From the NCBI GenBank assembly GCA_022568195.1, contig JADFFS010000013.1, positions 1 to 38,896 of the forward strand: a DNA stretch of 38,896 nt. The letters run 5' to 3'. A program made the translations under genes and the position numbers. The stretch's first letter is position 1. Every line of letters begins with the position of its first letter. The DNA is from Chloroflexota bacterium (GTDB lineage Bacteria; Chloroflexota; Dehalococcoidia; Lucifugimonadales; UBA3495). Of the stretch, positions 8,768 to 17,390 are shown in pieces. Under the pieces are notes generated by a model, which was given only the letters and a program-made list of their open reading frames with translations, was not told where the DNA came from and searched no databases.

Positions 8768-10996
8768 TTACCATCGGCCTTGGGACTTGAGCTGTGTCAA
8801 GCGCACCCGCGCCTCTTCAAGCATACTTTCTGGGACCTCTACGGGGTTATAGGCCGCGTGCCAGACCGCCCTGGCGAACCAGGATAGGTGTCCCTGGACC
8901 TCCGGTTGTCCTGTGGCCCTCAGCGTTGTGTAGCTGCCTACCGTCTGCCAAGATGACCGGCGTACCCCAGTCCGGCGCCGCAGCAGCCTCTCTACCTGGT
9001 AATACAATCGCAGCAACTCACGGCGGCGTCTGCCTGGGAGGCTGGAGTAGGGCAATCGATGTCCAGGCATAATTGCCTTGTCGCTGCTGGAACGGGTGTA
9101 CAGCCACCTTCCCACCAACATCACCAGTGCCACCAACGGCCCCAGGACGGAAAACAGGGGATTCTTCAGCAGTTCCAGCGTGGGCGGGGCCAGCCGGGCC
9201 GGAGCCGCCTTGGCCGCTCCGTAGATGTTCTCGCCGACACCGCTTTGGAAAAAACGGTGGAGCCGGGAGCCGCCCCCGCCCGGCACAACCAGGTCTTCCC
9301 GCGGGGCGGCATCGAAGGGTACCCAGCCATAGCGTGCAAAGTACACCTCGGCCCAGGCGTGGGCGTCGCTTTCCCGCACCATGTAAGCACCGGACAACGG
9401 GTCGCGGACACCGGGCAGATATCCCACGGCCATGCGGGCTGGCAGCCCGGCGCCACGGGCCAGCAGCACCGTGGCGCTGGCGTAGTCCAATGCGCTGCCC
9501 GGCCTACCTTGAAACAGGAATTGGTCCGGGGTCGCCGAGGATAACAAGTCGCCGGGCCGGTTGGGGTCGAACTTCCCTTCTTGGGTCAGGAAATTGACGA
9601 TGCGTTCGGCCTTGTCAAAGTCGGAGGTGGCGCCCTCGGTTATTTTTCGGGACAGATTTTTGATCCGGGTTGAGCCGAGGGGCAAATGCGTTAACCGGGG
9701 ATCGATGTTGCGCGCAGCGTCGTTTCGTAGCCGTTCCGGGGTGTATCTGGGATGGGCAGAAAGCACCCGGTAGGAGTCACCGCGGCTCACTCCCCTTTCC
9801 TTCAAGGCCTCTTTATCGGCCCAGATACGGAGACCCTGGTAGCCCATGAACACAGAGGTGGGATGGTCCTCCTGCACGAAGAAGGTCTGGTAGTACCGGA
9901 CACGGTTCCGACGCCCAAAGTTTTCTCGATTGATGAGGAGAACGGTCGGTCCATCACGCGTTCGGACCACGAACTGGGGAGTACGGCTACTGGTCCAGTT
10001 TTGGCCGTCGAAGCGTTCCAGGGTCTGCCCCCGCCAGTAGCTGGCGACCTTGCTGCGAACGAATAAGACTACTGGGTTGAAGGGGTCATCGGGACTACGG
10101 GGTTCTTCGCTACGTCGTGGAGCGCCGTCTCCCAAGGCAGGAGCAGCGCTCAGCGAGCCGATGGTCTCCTCTGGTGTCTCTGAGGCGTCTCCAGGCACGA
10201 TCTCCGGCAGCGGCGGCGCCTCTTTGATGGTGCTGGCCGTGTAGGGCAGAATAGTCACCTGGGCCGGCCTGATGAAGGCGCTTTGCCCCCGGGGCATCAA
10301 CCAAAAAGCCACGCCGGCCAATGTGAAAACAGCGCAGGCCGTCCCAATCCAGTAAATCAGCGCCGTCGGCCGCCCGTGCACCCAGTGGACTTGGGCTCCC
10401 CGGATGCCGTCCTCGAGGAATGTGACGCTCAGGAAAGCCAGGATCAAAACCACAAAGCCGACCACGAACATGCCGAAGCTGACGTCGAAGGCTTGTTGGC
10501 TGGCAAAAAACAGGACAATGCCGCTCATGCCCAGGCTGGTATACAGGCCGCCCCGGGTCCGCAGGTCGAAACTGGCCAGGGCCAGCACCAGGACCAGGAA
10601 ATGTCCCGCCGGCAACCAATCGCCGCTGAAAATCTCCAGCACCTTGAAGCGCATCAGAAAGGCTAGGGCCATCACCGAGACGACTATCAAAACCGGCCGT
10701 AGCCGTGACGGTTGATGCCGCCAGCGCCAGCTTACCCAATGGCCCAGGGTGCCCAGGGCGCCGCCCCCCAGGCTGAGCCACAACGAACCCCCAACCCAGC
10801 TCATCCCGAAGGCCGCCAGCCAGAGGGAGGCCAGCCCCAGCAACCGCAACCGGGGCGAGTCCTCGGTCCTGGGAGAAAAGAACCGCGACAGCCACAACCT
10901 TAGTAGCTGCAATAGTTTCCGAAATCCGGCCGCCCGCGCTCCCGGTGGATTCGCCGTGGTCGATCTCGGGTTGCCTGCGTTGTTGGAAAGACGCAC
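8768..10996 (-). CDS. TgpA-like membrane protein with transglutaminase-like domain
   Basis: About 742 residues with several N-terminal membrane segments, an extracytoplasmic transglutaminase-like domain, one more membrane helix (NPLFSVLGPLVALVMLVG) and a C-terminal DUF4129-like tail. The order matches the TgpA/YebA family (DUF3488 - transglut_core - DUF4129). The histidine block SDAHAWAEVYF and aspartate block WVPFDAAP are present, but the cysteine position in GSALDYASA is alanine (codon 9491-9493, residue 502), so peptidase or transglutaminase chemistry is doubtful. I placed the start at GTG 10996, just after the stop of the DUF58 gene and nine bases from GGAG; an ATG at 11101 would overlap that gene by 98 bases. 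Third gene of the moxR operon. Confidence 0.85.
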   Translation of the reverse strand: MRLSNNAGNPRSTTANPPGARAAGFRKLLQLLRLWLSRFFSPRTEDSPRLRLLGLASLWLAAFGMSWVGGSLWLSLGGGALGTLGHWVSWRWRHQPSRLRPVLIVVSVMALAFLMRFKVLEIFSGDWLPAGHFLVLVLALASFDLRTRGGLYTSLGMSGIVLFFASQQAFDVSFGMFVVGFVVLILAFLSVTFLEDGIRGAQVHWVHGRPTALIYWIGTACAVFTLAGVAFWLMPRGQSAFIRPAQVTILPYTASTIKEAPPLPEIVPGDASETPEETIGSLSAAPALGDGAPRRSEEPRSPDDPFNPVVLFVRSKVASYWRGQTLERFDGQNWTSSRTPQFVVRTRDGPTVLLINRENFGRRNRVRYYQTFFVQEDHPTSVFMGYQGLRIWADKEALKERGVSRGDSYRVLSAHPRYTPERLRNDAARNIDPRLTHLPLGSTRIKNLSRKITEGATSDFDKAERIVNFLTQEGKFDPNRPGDLLSSATPDQFLFQGRPGSALDYASATVLLARGAGLPARMAVGYLPGVRDPLSGAYMVRESDAHAWAEVYFARYGWVPFDAAPREDLVVPGGGGSRLHRFFQSGVGENIYGAAKAAPARLAPPTLELLKNPLFSVLGPLVALVMLVGRWLYTRSSSDKAIMPGHRLPYSSLPGRRRRELLRLYYQVERLLRRRTGVRRSSWQTVGSYTTLRATGQPEVQGHLSWFARAVWHAAYNPVEVPESMLEEARVRLTQLKSQGRW

Positions 10997-11003
10997 CAAG
11001 GTC

Positions 11004-12287
11004 TTACTCCGCAGCCCCGGTGGGCGTACCGTTGGTGGGTATGCCAGCGGCGGACCGGTCAAAAGAGAGCCCGCCCAACCGCTCCAGGGATTCAAGGGCA
11101 TCGGGAAGGCGGTGGGGCCGGCATAGCAGCACGGAGACCCTGGAGCGCTCCAAGGCGCTGAGGCCAGAGCCCCTTGTTTCAGTTGTTTCAGTCTCGCCGA
11201 ATCCAGCCAGTGCCACCACCACCAACCGCTCCAGCCGCGGGGCCTCTCTGATCAGCGCCTGGATTGCTTCTTGGTCGTCCGACGAGACGATCACCAAGGC
11301 GCTGCACCCCGGAGGCAGCCGGCTTAGCGACTCGGCAATCCCCCATCCTTCTCCGGCCTGCATTAACGACATCTGCCTCAGGAGGGCGGGCCAACTCATG
11401 CCGTCACCCTCGGAGACGCCGGCCGTCTCTCCTCGCAAGTTGCCCCCCCAGACTCTTACGGTTCCCTGGTTTCGTATAGCGTAGTCGGCGGCACTGGCTG
11501 CTATTTTGATGCTGTATTCCAGGGTAGTATCCTTGCCCTCGCCTTCCACCTGGATAGCATCGAAGATTATATCCAGTGTCGGATCCTTGGCGTCTTCGAA
11601 CTCCTTGACCATCGGCCGGCCCATCTTGGCGGTGTTGCGCCAATGGATGTAGCGCCGGGGATCGCCGGGGAAGTAGTGCCTGGAACCGACGGGATCCATG
11701 CCGGCCAACGATTTTCGAGGCTGAACCGACTCGCCGTACCGGGCTTCCACCAAAGCCAGGCGGCGCAGTGGGTGGACCATGGGATAAACCAGGACCGGCT
11801 CAGAAGCCGTGCGGTAAACCCTCCGGCGAAATAGGCCAAAGGGGGCCGAAGACTCCACGGTCACCGGGCCGAGATGGTGGAGCCCGCGTTGGTAGGCGGT
11901 GACCGTGGCAGATAGATTCACCTGGCCCCAGGCCGGCATCTGGGCTATAAAGAACCGTTTTAGCCGGCTGTCCGGCGCAGCCACGGGGCAATCATAATAG
12001 ACGTTGAACAGGAATCTGGGGAAAAAGGCTCGATTGCGCACCGAGACGTCAATGTGGAGAAGGTCCCCCTCAGCGGGTCCGGGGTGCAACGCCCCCGATT
12101 TTGGCCGGTCCACCCGCCGTTGGGTCTCCAGAAAGGCCGCGCCCAGCCAGGGCACCAGAAACGACAGAATTATGATTCCCCATAAGACGGCGTCTACCAG
12201 GTAAACCCATCCGACCAGCGTTACCCGCCCCACCAGGAACAAAAGAATAGCAACGCTGATAAAGCCGGTGGCTTTGGCGGTAATCAT
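11004..12287 (-). CDS. DUF58 domain protein
   Basis: A 427-residue protein with two N-terminal hydrophobic segments (residues about 8-50) and a large soluble part. The stretch SRHYFPGDPRRYIHWRNTA is the DUF58 hallmark, followed by KMGRPMVKEFED. The C-terminal half looks like the von Willebrand A-type fold that the family carries (LDIIFDAIQ, then CSALVIVSSDDQ). DUF58 proteins are routinely encoded beside MoxR ATPases and TgpA-like proteins and are thought to act together in envelope or protein-complex maturation. Here the gene starts 17 bases after the moxR stop and ends 7 bases before the TgpA start, so the three are almost surely one transcript. Confidence 0.88.
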   Translation of the reverse strand: MITAKATGFISVAILLFLVGRVTLVGWVYLVDAVLWGIIILSFLVPWLGAAFLETQRRVDRPKSGALHPGPAEGDLLHIDVSVRNRAFFPRFLFNVYYDCPVAAPDSRLKRFFIAQMPAWGQVNLSATVTAYQRGLHHLGPVTVESSAPFGLFRRRVYRTASEPVLVYPMVHPLRRLALVEARYGESVQPRKSLAGMDPVGSRHYFPGDPRRYIHWRNTAKMGRPMVKEFEDAKDPTLDIIFDAIQVEGEGKDTTLEYSIKIAASAADYAIRNQGTVRVWGGNLRGETAGVSEGDGMSWPALLRQMSLMQAGEGWGIAESLSRLPPGCSALVIVSSDDQEAIQALIREAPRLERLVVVALAGFGETETTETRGSGLSALERSRVSVLLCRPHRLPDALESLERLGGLSFDRSAAGIPTNGTPTGAAE

Positions 12288-12303
12288 GGGAGTGGACGCT
12301 CAG

Positions 12304-13227
12304 TTACACAGGCACGGCGACGGACTGGAGCAGCCGCGATATGGCATTACGGCCAGAGCCCACGCCATCTTCCTGCTCCACGATGATTCGGTGGCCCCAT
12401 ACGTAGGGGGCTAACTCTTGAACGTCTTCGGGGATCACGAATGGCCGTCCATCGAAAGCGGCCCAAGCCTGACAGGCCCACAGTAAGGCGGCGGACCCCC
12501 GAGGACTGACGCCCACGGAGATGTCGCTGCGCTGCCTTGACTCCCCGGCAAGGTTTACGATGTACTGCTTCACCGGCATCGCCACCTCCACTCGGAGGGT
12601 TGTCTCCTGCATTTCAATCACGTCGGCGGGAGTGAGCGTGGGATCAACGTGGGATACGCCGTGCTCAGACCGGTGTAGAATCTCCATCTCCTGCTCGGGC
12701 GTCGGTAGCCCCAAAGACATGGAGATCATGAAGCGGTCCAGCTGGGAGTTGGGCAGAGGGAAAGTCCCGTGCTTTTCTATGTTGTTCTGAGTAGCCAGGA
12801 TCAGAAAAGGCCGGGGCAGGGGCCGCACTGTGCCATCGGCGCTGACTTGCCTCTCGGCCATGGCTTCCAGCAACGCCGATTGGGTGCGTGGGCCAGCCCG
12901 GTTTAACTCGTCGGCAACCACCACATTGGCGAAAATGGGCCCCGGGACGAAGTCAAATGTTTGGTTCTTGACGTCGAAAACCGACGTGCCCGTGATATCG
13001 CTGGGCAAGAGGTCCGAGGTAAATTGTATCCGGCAGAAGACACCGTCAATGGATTGGGCGATGGTCTTGGCCAGCAAGGTCTTGCCAACGCCGGGCAGGT
13101 CTTCCAGCAGAACGTGGCCTTGAGCAAATAGGCCTAGGAGAGCAAACCGTAGATTGCGAGGGGAAGTGACTACTACGCTGGCGACATTCTCTTGTAACTT
13201 CTCGAACCGTTCCCGAAAGAAGTCCAT
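12304..13227 (-). CDS. MoxR-family AAA+ ATPase
   Basis: About 307 residues when started at ATG 13227; a TTG at 13326 gives 33 more residues that do not look conserved. Walker A is LEDLPGVGKT (about 41-50), followed by the MoxR-specific RIQFTSDLLPSDITG, Walker B VVVADELNRA, and sensor region FLILATQN. The C-terminal lid shows SPRGSAALLWACQAWAAFDGR in part. MoxR ATPases are cytoplasmic chaperone-like proteins that help mature partner proteins, often with von Willebrand A or DUF58 partners, which fits the next gene. It is the first gene of the leftward operon. No clear Shine-Dalgarno sequence decides the start. Confidence 0.88.
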   Translation of the reverse strand: MDFFRERFEKLQENVASVVVTSPRNLRFALLGLFAQGHVLLEDLPGVGKTLLAKTIAQSIDGVFCRIQFTSDLLPSDITGTSVFDVKNQTFDFVPGPIFANVVVADELNRAGPRTQSALLEAMAERQVSADGTVRPLPRPFLILATQNNIEKHGTFPLPNSQLDRFMISMSLGLPTPEQEMEILHRSEHGVSHVDPTLTPADVIEMQETTLRVEVAMPVKQYIVNLAGESRQRSDISVGVSPRGSAALLWACQAWAAFDGRPFVIPEDVQELAPYVWGHRIIVEQEDGVGSGRNAISRLLQSVAVPV

Positions 13228-13324
13228 GTCATCGAGATTGGCCTTTGATTGTTCGTCCTTTCTCAGTAGACCCAAGGCGATGACCTTCCGCGTAACATCT
13301 TTGTGGTATCTTTGCGAGGCCGGC

Positions 13325-13363
13325 AATCCGCCGGTAAAGGGGCCTACCGGTCAAAGGCGGATT
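13325..13363. repeat. Nested inverted repeat upstream of moxR
   Basis: AATCCGCC (13325-13332) pairs with GGCGGATT (13356-13363), and within it CCGGTA (13331-13336) pairs with TACCGG (13345-13350). The two arms share two bases, so they may be alternative stems. The element would lie upstream of, or in the leader of, the moxR operon. Confidence 0.4.
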
Positions 13364-13658
13364 TAGTCCGCCAACTACTTTAGTTCAACCCAATCGTAGG
13401 AAATTTAACATGATGACGGTAAGCCCCGCCTATCTTGCAACGGCGTTGTCTCGGGCAAGTTAATTGCACCGGGTTTCCCAGGTTTCCCGGATTTCAATGA
13501 GCCGGGGGAGCCGGAAGCAAAGTACGTGGAGAAATAAATCAGACAGGAAATCTGTTCAACCCTCTTTCTTCAAGTATACTGACGCATACAGCGATTTTCA
13601 ATCTAGGTTCCTGTGCGCAAAGGGTTCCGATCCCAGGTAACCACGACTCCAGATATCG

Positions 13659-13687
13659 TTGACACGACTGAGAGCCAACATTACACT
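13659..13687 (+). promoter_or_regulatory. Sigma70-type promoter for archaellin 1
   Basis: A perfect -35 TTGACA at 13659-13664, a 17-base spacer, and TACACT at 13682-13687 (four of six consensus bases). Transcription would start near 13694, leaving a leader of about 117 bases before ATG 13811. It is a bacterial-type promoter in front of an archaeal-type filament gene. Confidence 0.6.
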
Positions 13688-13810
13688 CCGATGGACCTTG
13701 GTGGCGTATCCAATTCTGAATTTGTTGCTATCACGCAAGAGGGGCCATATTTTGGGCTGGGATAAACACTTCCTGGCCGAAAATCACACCAGAGGGCGGG
13801 CAGGAAGTCG

Positions 13811-14377
13811 ATGGGCAGGTACACATCGCTGGGAGAGGATCAAAGGGGCATTACCGGCCTTGAAACGGCCATAGTTCTTATTGCCTTCGTGGTGGTGGCC
13901 TCGGTGTTTGCTTTCGCGGTCCTCAGTACCGGCCTGATCAGCTCCGAAAAAAGCAAAGAGACGGTGCTTGGCGCTGTCGGGGAAGCCTCTGCGACTTTGA
14001 ACGTCCGCGGCGCGGTCGTGGCGAACGTTAACGCAGCTCTTACCGGGGTTGACACCATTAAGTTCAATCTAAGTAACGCCAGCCAATCGTATAAGGCGGT
14101 AGAGGTAAGTGACAAAGCGATGATCCTGACCTACGTGGACGAGGATCAAGCCCTAAATATTGCTGCATCGGATTGGACGGTAACCTGGTTGACCGGCTCA
14201 GGTGTTATTCTTGATCCAGGCGAGCAGGTAGAAATAGTGGTTACGCTGACGGGTTTAACCCCGCGTCTGGGTAAAGGCAAAGAATTCAGCATTCAAGTTA
14301 AGCCCCAAACAGGGGCCGTGCTGCTCATTAACCGGACCATGCCTCCGGAGCTATTTCGCAGTCTGAGTCTGAATTAG
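13811..14377 (+). CDS. Archaellin 1 (archaellum filament subunit)
   Basis: A 188-residue protein with a class III (prepilin-like) signal: a short charged leader ending QRG, then ITGLETAIVLIAFVVVASVF. Cleavage is expected after G13. The hydrophobic helix with ITGLETAI is the archaellin (ArlB/FlaB) hallmark and differs from bacterial pilins, whose mature N-terminus is FTLIELL. The rest is a beta-rich outer domain with EQVEIVVTLTGL and AVLLINRTMP near the end. Filament subunits are processed by a prepilin peptidase, inserted in the membrane and assembled by ArlI/ArlJ. AGGAAG precedes the ATG. It is closely similar to archaellin 3 at 27760-28389 along the whole length. Confidence 0.9.
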   Translation: MGRYTSLGEDQRGITGLETAIVLIAFVVVASVFAFAVLSTGLISSEKSKETVLGAVGEASATLNVRGAVVANVNAALTGVDTIKFNLSNASQSYKAVEVSDKAMILTYVDEDQALNIAASDWTVTWLTGSGVILDPGEQVEIVVTLTGLTPRLGKGKEFSIQVKPQTGAVLLINRTMPPELFRSLSLN

Positions 14378-14624
14378 GGCGGCGTTACGGGCCGAGCTCC
14401 CGGTATTCGCATGGAACGTGAAACCCGGCCGTTACCCCAAAATCGCATCAGAGACCATTCGCGGTCAGGACCAACGCCAGGGGCCGCCTTTGGGCTCCGG
14501 GGCCACGCCCTTCCCGATGTGGTGAGGACGAGAATGAGCCAGTGGTTGGTTGCCACGAGCGGTGACCAGGCGTTCGCTTTTTTGGTGAACGGGGACTGCC
14601 GGCCTGAGACGGAGGCAGGTTGCT

Positions 14625-15164
14625 TTGCGTGGTCTCAACGCAATTCAGATGGTCATCATTCTGATCACCACGGTGTTGATTTCGGTAGCGTTTGCTGTTG
14701 CGATCCTTAGGGCTGGAGGCAACGCCGCCGAGAGAAGCGAGCAGTTGATACGGCAGGCCTTGTCGGAGAGCACTGCCACCCTTATTCTTCGAGGCACGGT
14801 AGTCGGCGCCTCCAATCAAAAGAGGACAGCCCTGAAAGATATTGCCTTTACCCTGGCCAGCGGCGGCCAATCCCACGAGGCCGCCGACATCTCTCCCGCG
14901 GGCACGATCATCAGCTACATTGACCGCGACCAGGCTTTGAATATCCCAGGAACCGAGTGGTCGACGTCTTGGCTAATCGGCAATGGTCCCTTGCTTGACG
15001 CCGGTGAGGCGGTGGAACTGCGCGTGAGCCTGGCCGGCTTATCTCCCGCCTTGGGGACCCGCAGGGATTTTACCATCCGGGTCCACGCGCTTGGGGGGGC
15101 GGTTTTGTTGATCAACCGGAAGACCCCGGCCGAGTTGTCGCCCGTGGTCGACTTGACTCAGTGA
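14625..15164 (+). CDS. Archaellin 2, divergent archaellin-like subunit
   Basis: A 179-residue protein that I start at TTG 14625, nine bases after GGAGG. The leader is only MRG, and cleavage would follow G3, leaving LNAIQMVIILITTVLISVAF as the hydrophobic helix. From residue 30 on it matches archaellin 1 in layout: a TATLILRGTVVGASN block, TIISYIDRDQALNI, SWLIGNG, LDAGEAVELRVSLAGL and GGAVLLINRKTP. The altered N-terminus suggests a minor or basal subunit, but this is inference. It is 248 bases downstream of archaellin 1, on the same strand, and could be co-transcribed. The intervening 247 bases show no gene that I trust. Confidence 0.82.
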   Translation: MRGLNAIQMVIILITTVLISVAFAVAILRAGGNAAERSEQLIRQALSESTATLILRGTVVGASNQKRTALKDIAFTLASGGQSHEAADISPAGTIISYIDRDQALNIPGTEWSTSWLIGNGPLLDAGEAVELRVSLAGLSPALGTRRDFTIRVHALGGAVLLINRKTPAELSPVVDLTQ

Positions 15165-15192
15165 CAACACAGCCGGCGGGCCTAACCTGCGG

Positions 15193-16263
15193 CTAACATG
15201 TTCCGGACAGGGCTCGCTGGTCCCTTCGGGTAGCCTCCTGATTCCCGGGGGAGATGCTCCCATTGGCCCGAACCGTCCAAACCCCGTAGTCTGTCTCGGA
15301 GCCCGGTTTCGTAATGACGATCCACTCGCCTTTGGCCGGATTCAGCGTGGCTTCCAACGCTTCGGTGGTGAGGTCGGGGGAGCACTTTACCAGGTAGGAC
15401 CACAGGGTGGTTACTGCTTCGACGGTGTCCAGCACTGCCGGAGTTGCCGTGGGAACGGGGGTAGGCGTAAACAAGGATGCCAGAGCATCTGGGTTACATT
15501 CTAGCTTCACCACCGAGTCCCACTCTCGGGAAAATCCGGCGTAAGGGGCAAGAGCCCCAGTGGCGGCGTCCACGGTCCAGGCGCCGAAGTCCGTCAGGGA
15601 TTCGGCTTTTGTGGTGACCACCCATTGGTTTAGGACGGGACTCAACGTTGCTTCGAAGTTCTCCAATGGCGTGTCAGGAAGACATTGGGCGACATAAGAC
15701 CAAACCACCGCCACAGCGCGGGCGCCGTCGGCTATCGCAGGAGTAGCCGTGGGTACCGGGGTGGGCGTGGTGAGGGCGCTCAGGCTTTCCGCGCTACATT
15801 CGGACTCCACCACCGTCTGCCATTGGCGGGACAAGACGTCGTAGGGCTCCACCGCGCCCGCAGCTGCCCCCACCTTCCAAAGACCGGTTCGACGCTCTGA
15901 CTCGCCGGTGCTTTTCACGAACCAATCTCCCGTTATTTGAGTAGCTTGCAAGTCACTGGCGGCGAAGTTGATGCATTGACTGAGGTGGACCCAGACCAGG
16001 TTGCGGGCTTCTTCCTCTGTCTGGACCGACGGCTCCGGCGCGGAATCAGGTTCCGGTTCCGCGGGAGCTTCGGGCTCCGGGGGCGTCTCGCCTCCACCCG
16101 CGGCCTCACCACCTTGTGCTGATACGCTGGCCAGCTTGGTCAAGATTTCAGGGCGCGGGGTTAGGGGATTGTCGGCGTCTCCATCACCTTCCCCCTCTCC
16201 ATTACCGCCGAGGAGACCGCAACCAAGCAGAAAAACCGCCAAGCAGGCGGCCATAAGGGCCAT
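15193..16263 (-). CDS. Lipoprotein with three repeated domains
   Basis: About 356 residues. A hydrophobic N-terminus ends in the lipobox LLGC, so the protein should be lipid-anchored outside the membrane. An acidic and proline-rich linker follows. Three repeats of about 95 residues come next, each with a VWxxLxxC-type helix, a TLxPxxxxWVVxT-type strand, and an ExxC-type end (degenerate in the third); they are joined by the linker TPTPVPTATPA, which occurs twice. I do not recognise the repeat as a named family. The start is uncertain: ATG 16263 puts the lipobox cysteine at residue 15 but leaves no positive charge before the hydrophobic core; the frame stays open to 16362. It converges on archaellin 2 with 28 bases between them. 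Confidence 0.72.
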   Translation of the reverse strand: MALMAACLAVFLLGCGLLGGNGEGEGDGDADNPLTPRPEILTKLASVSAQGGEAAGGGETPPEPEAPAEPEPDSAPEPSVQTEEEARNLVWVHLSQCINFAASDLQATQITGDWFVKSTGESERRTGLWKVGAAAGAVEPYDVLSRQWQTVVESECSAESLSALTTPTPVPTATPAIADGARAVAVVWSYVAQCLPDTPLENFEATLSPVLNQWVVTTKAESLTDFGAWTVDAATGALAPYAGFSREWDSVVKLECNPDALASLFTPTPVPTATPAVLDTVEAVTTLWSYLVKCSPDLTTEALEATLNPAKGEWIVITKPGSETDYGVWTVRANGSISPGNQEATRRDQRALSGTC

Positions 16264-16686
16264 TGGGACCCGGAGTTGGAGCGTTCGGGGGTTGGGGTAG
16301 GAGACGCAGCCGTAGGTTCTCGACCCTATTAGGCACCTGGGAACATCAAACATACCCACCACCCCTTCACGCCACTTGTGGATTTCGAATCGTTACCCCG
16401 GTGGCGGCCTCCAGTGCTCGGTCGCAGCCGTTCCGCGGTTTCTACCGTTCCAATTATCCCAATGTGGTTGCGGAGGCCTATGCCCTGGGGCCATGAGGGT
16501 GTAAATAGTGCAAGCCTGGGGCCAGGAAACTGCAACCTGCAACTGCAACCGTGGAGACTATCGAGGACTTATCTGCCGAGAGCGCGGGCCGCCGCAGTGT
16601 ACTGCGCCACGCCCGGCCGACGGTTGCAGGCCCCACGGTCCACCAAGTGAACCGTGGGCGGCATGATAACCCGGAGATAGCCAGCC
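16264..16686. other. Intergenic region
   Basis: No gene is supported. A weak direct pattern (TGCAACCTGCAACTGCAACC, near 16531-16550) is visible and has no clear meaning. The lipoprotein start may extend into the first 99 bases. Confidence 0.4.
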
Positions 16687-17373
16687 TTAGCTTGCCGGTT
16701 CGTCCGGAACGTAAACTTTGATGCGCGTGGCCAGATTCTTTATTTCTTCGACCAAATCCTGGGAGTCTACAAAAGGCACCCGCGCCAACAAGGCTTCTCG
16801 CTTGGTATCCACGATCCGAGCGGTCTTGAAAGCTCCCTCCAAAGTATTATCGAGGGTCATGGTATCGAACGCCTTGTCACCATCCGAATCCGAGGGACTG
16901 CCGTCTTCGTTGCCGGATTGACCGTCGGCCCCTTCTGCGGCTTCCCCACCCGTTAACGCACGAAAGGCGTCGGCTTCGGCGGTGGTTAGCTGCTCGGGGG
17001 CGTCCGTGGTCACAGCCGCCAGCAATGCATCTTGATCCTGGGAAAGCGTTTCCCCCGCCAGTCCGCCTTCAGATATCTGTGCGGGATCTTCAACCGGTAT
17101 AGTGCCGAAGTCGGTCAGCGCCGAGACTCCACCGGGCATCAAGGACTGCTCCCCCTTTTTGCCGCGGCGGAAGATCCCGAATACTCTCTCGAAGAGCCCG
17201 GTACCTTCGGTCTGCACGGGGTCCGCCGGTCCTCCCGGCCTGTTGGCGTCCATTGGTGCGGGACGGCTTCCCAGCTTGCGGCGTCGCTTGCCACGCATTA
17301 AGACCAGCGCGGACAGCGCTACCAGGGAGAAGATTAATACTGTGCCCAGCAGGAGATTTGCCACGTTTTCCAA
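16687..17373 (-). CDS. One-TM acidic protein in the archaellum operon
   Basis: A 228-residue protein with one N-terminal membrane helix (residues about 5-26), then a basic patch (RGKRRRKLGSR) that predicts a cytoplasmic body by the positive-inside rule. The middle is acidic and low in complexity and likely disordered. The C-terminus has a short amphipathic helix (LVEEIKNLATRIKVYVPDE). I recognise no family. It starts 17 bases after the arlJ stop, so it is probably the last gene of the arlHIJ transcript. A single-TM cytoplasmic protein beside ArlHIJ is what ArlX is in some archaea, so a scaffold role is possible, but the sequence does not show ArlX similarity that I can see. Confidence 0.7.
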   Translation of the reverse strand: MENVANLLLGTVLIFSLVALSALVLMRGKRRRKLGSRPAPMDANRPGGPADPVQTEGTGLFERVFGIFRRGKKGEQSLMPGGVSALTDFGTIPVEDPAQISEGGLAGETLSQDQDALLAAVTTDAPEQLTTAEADAFRALTGGEAAEGADGQSGNEDGSPSDSDGDKAFDTMTLDNTLEGAFKTARIVDTKREALLARVPFVDSQDLVEEIKNLATRIKVYVPDEPAS

Positions 17374-17390
17374 GTACTATTCTCCTGCTT

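Larger units (their letters stand above)
13228..13810. other. Divergent regulatory region between moxR and archaellin 1
   Basis: These 583 bases separate two divergent genes and hold no supported gene. A short plus-strand frame at 13659-13874 starts on the -35 box of the archaellin promoter and is probably a shadow. The region contains the inverted repeat at 13325-13363 and the promoter at 13659-13687. Part of it is more AT-rich than its flanks. Confidence 0.5.

Noticed and set aside
10997-11101. ATG 11101 as the start of the TgpA-like gene
   Set aside because: It would overlap the DUF58 gene by 98 bases; GTG 10996 follows that stop and has GGAG at good spacing.
13659-13874. A 71-residue plus-strand frame before archaellin 1
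   Set aside because: It starts on the promoter -35 and overlaps the archaellin start in another frame.
14411-14710. A 99-residue plus-strand frame between archaellins 1 and 2
   Set aside because: No Shine-Dalgarno sequence and no family features, and it overlaps archaellin 2.
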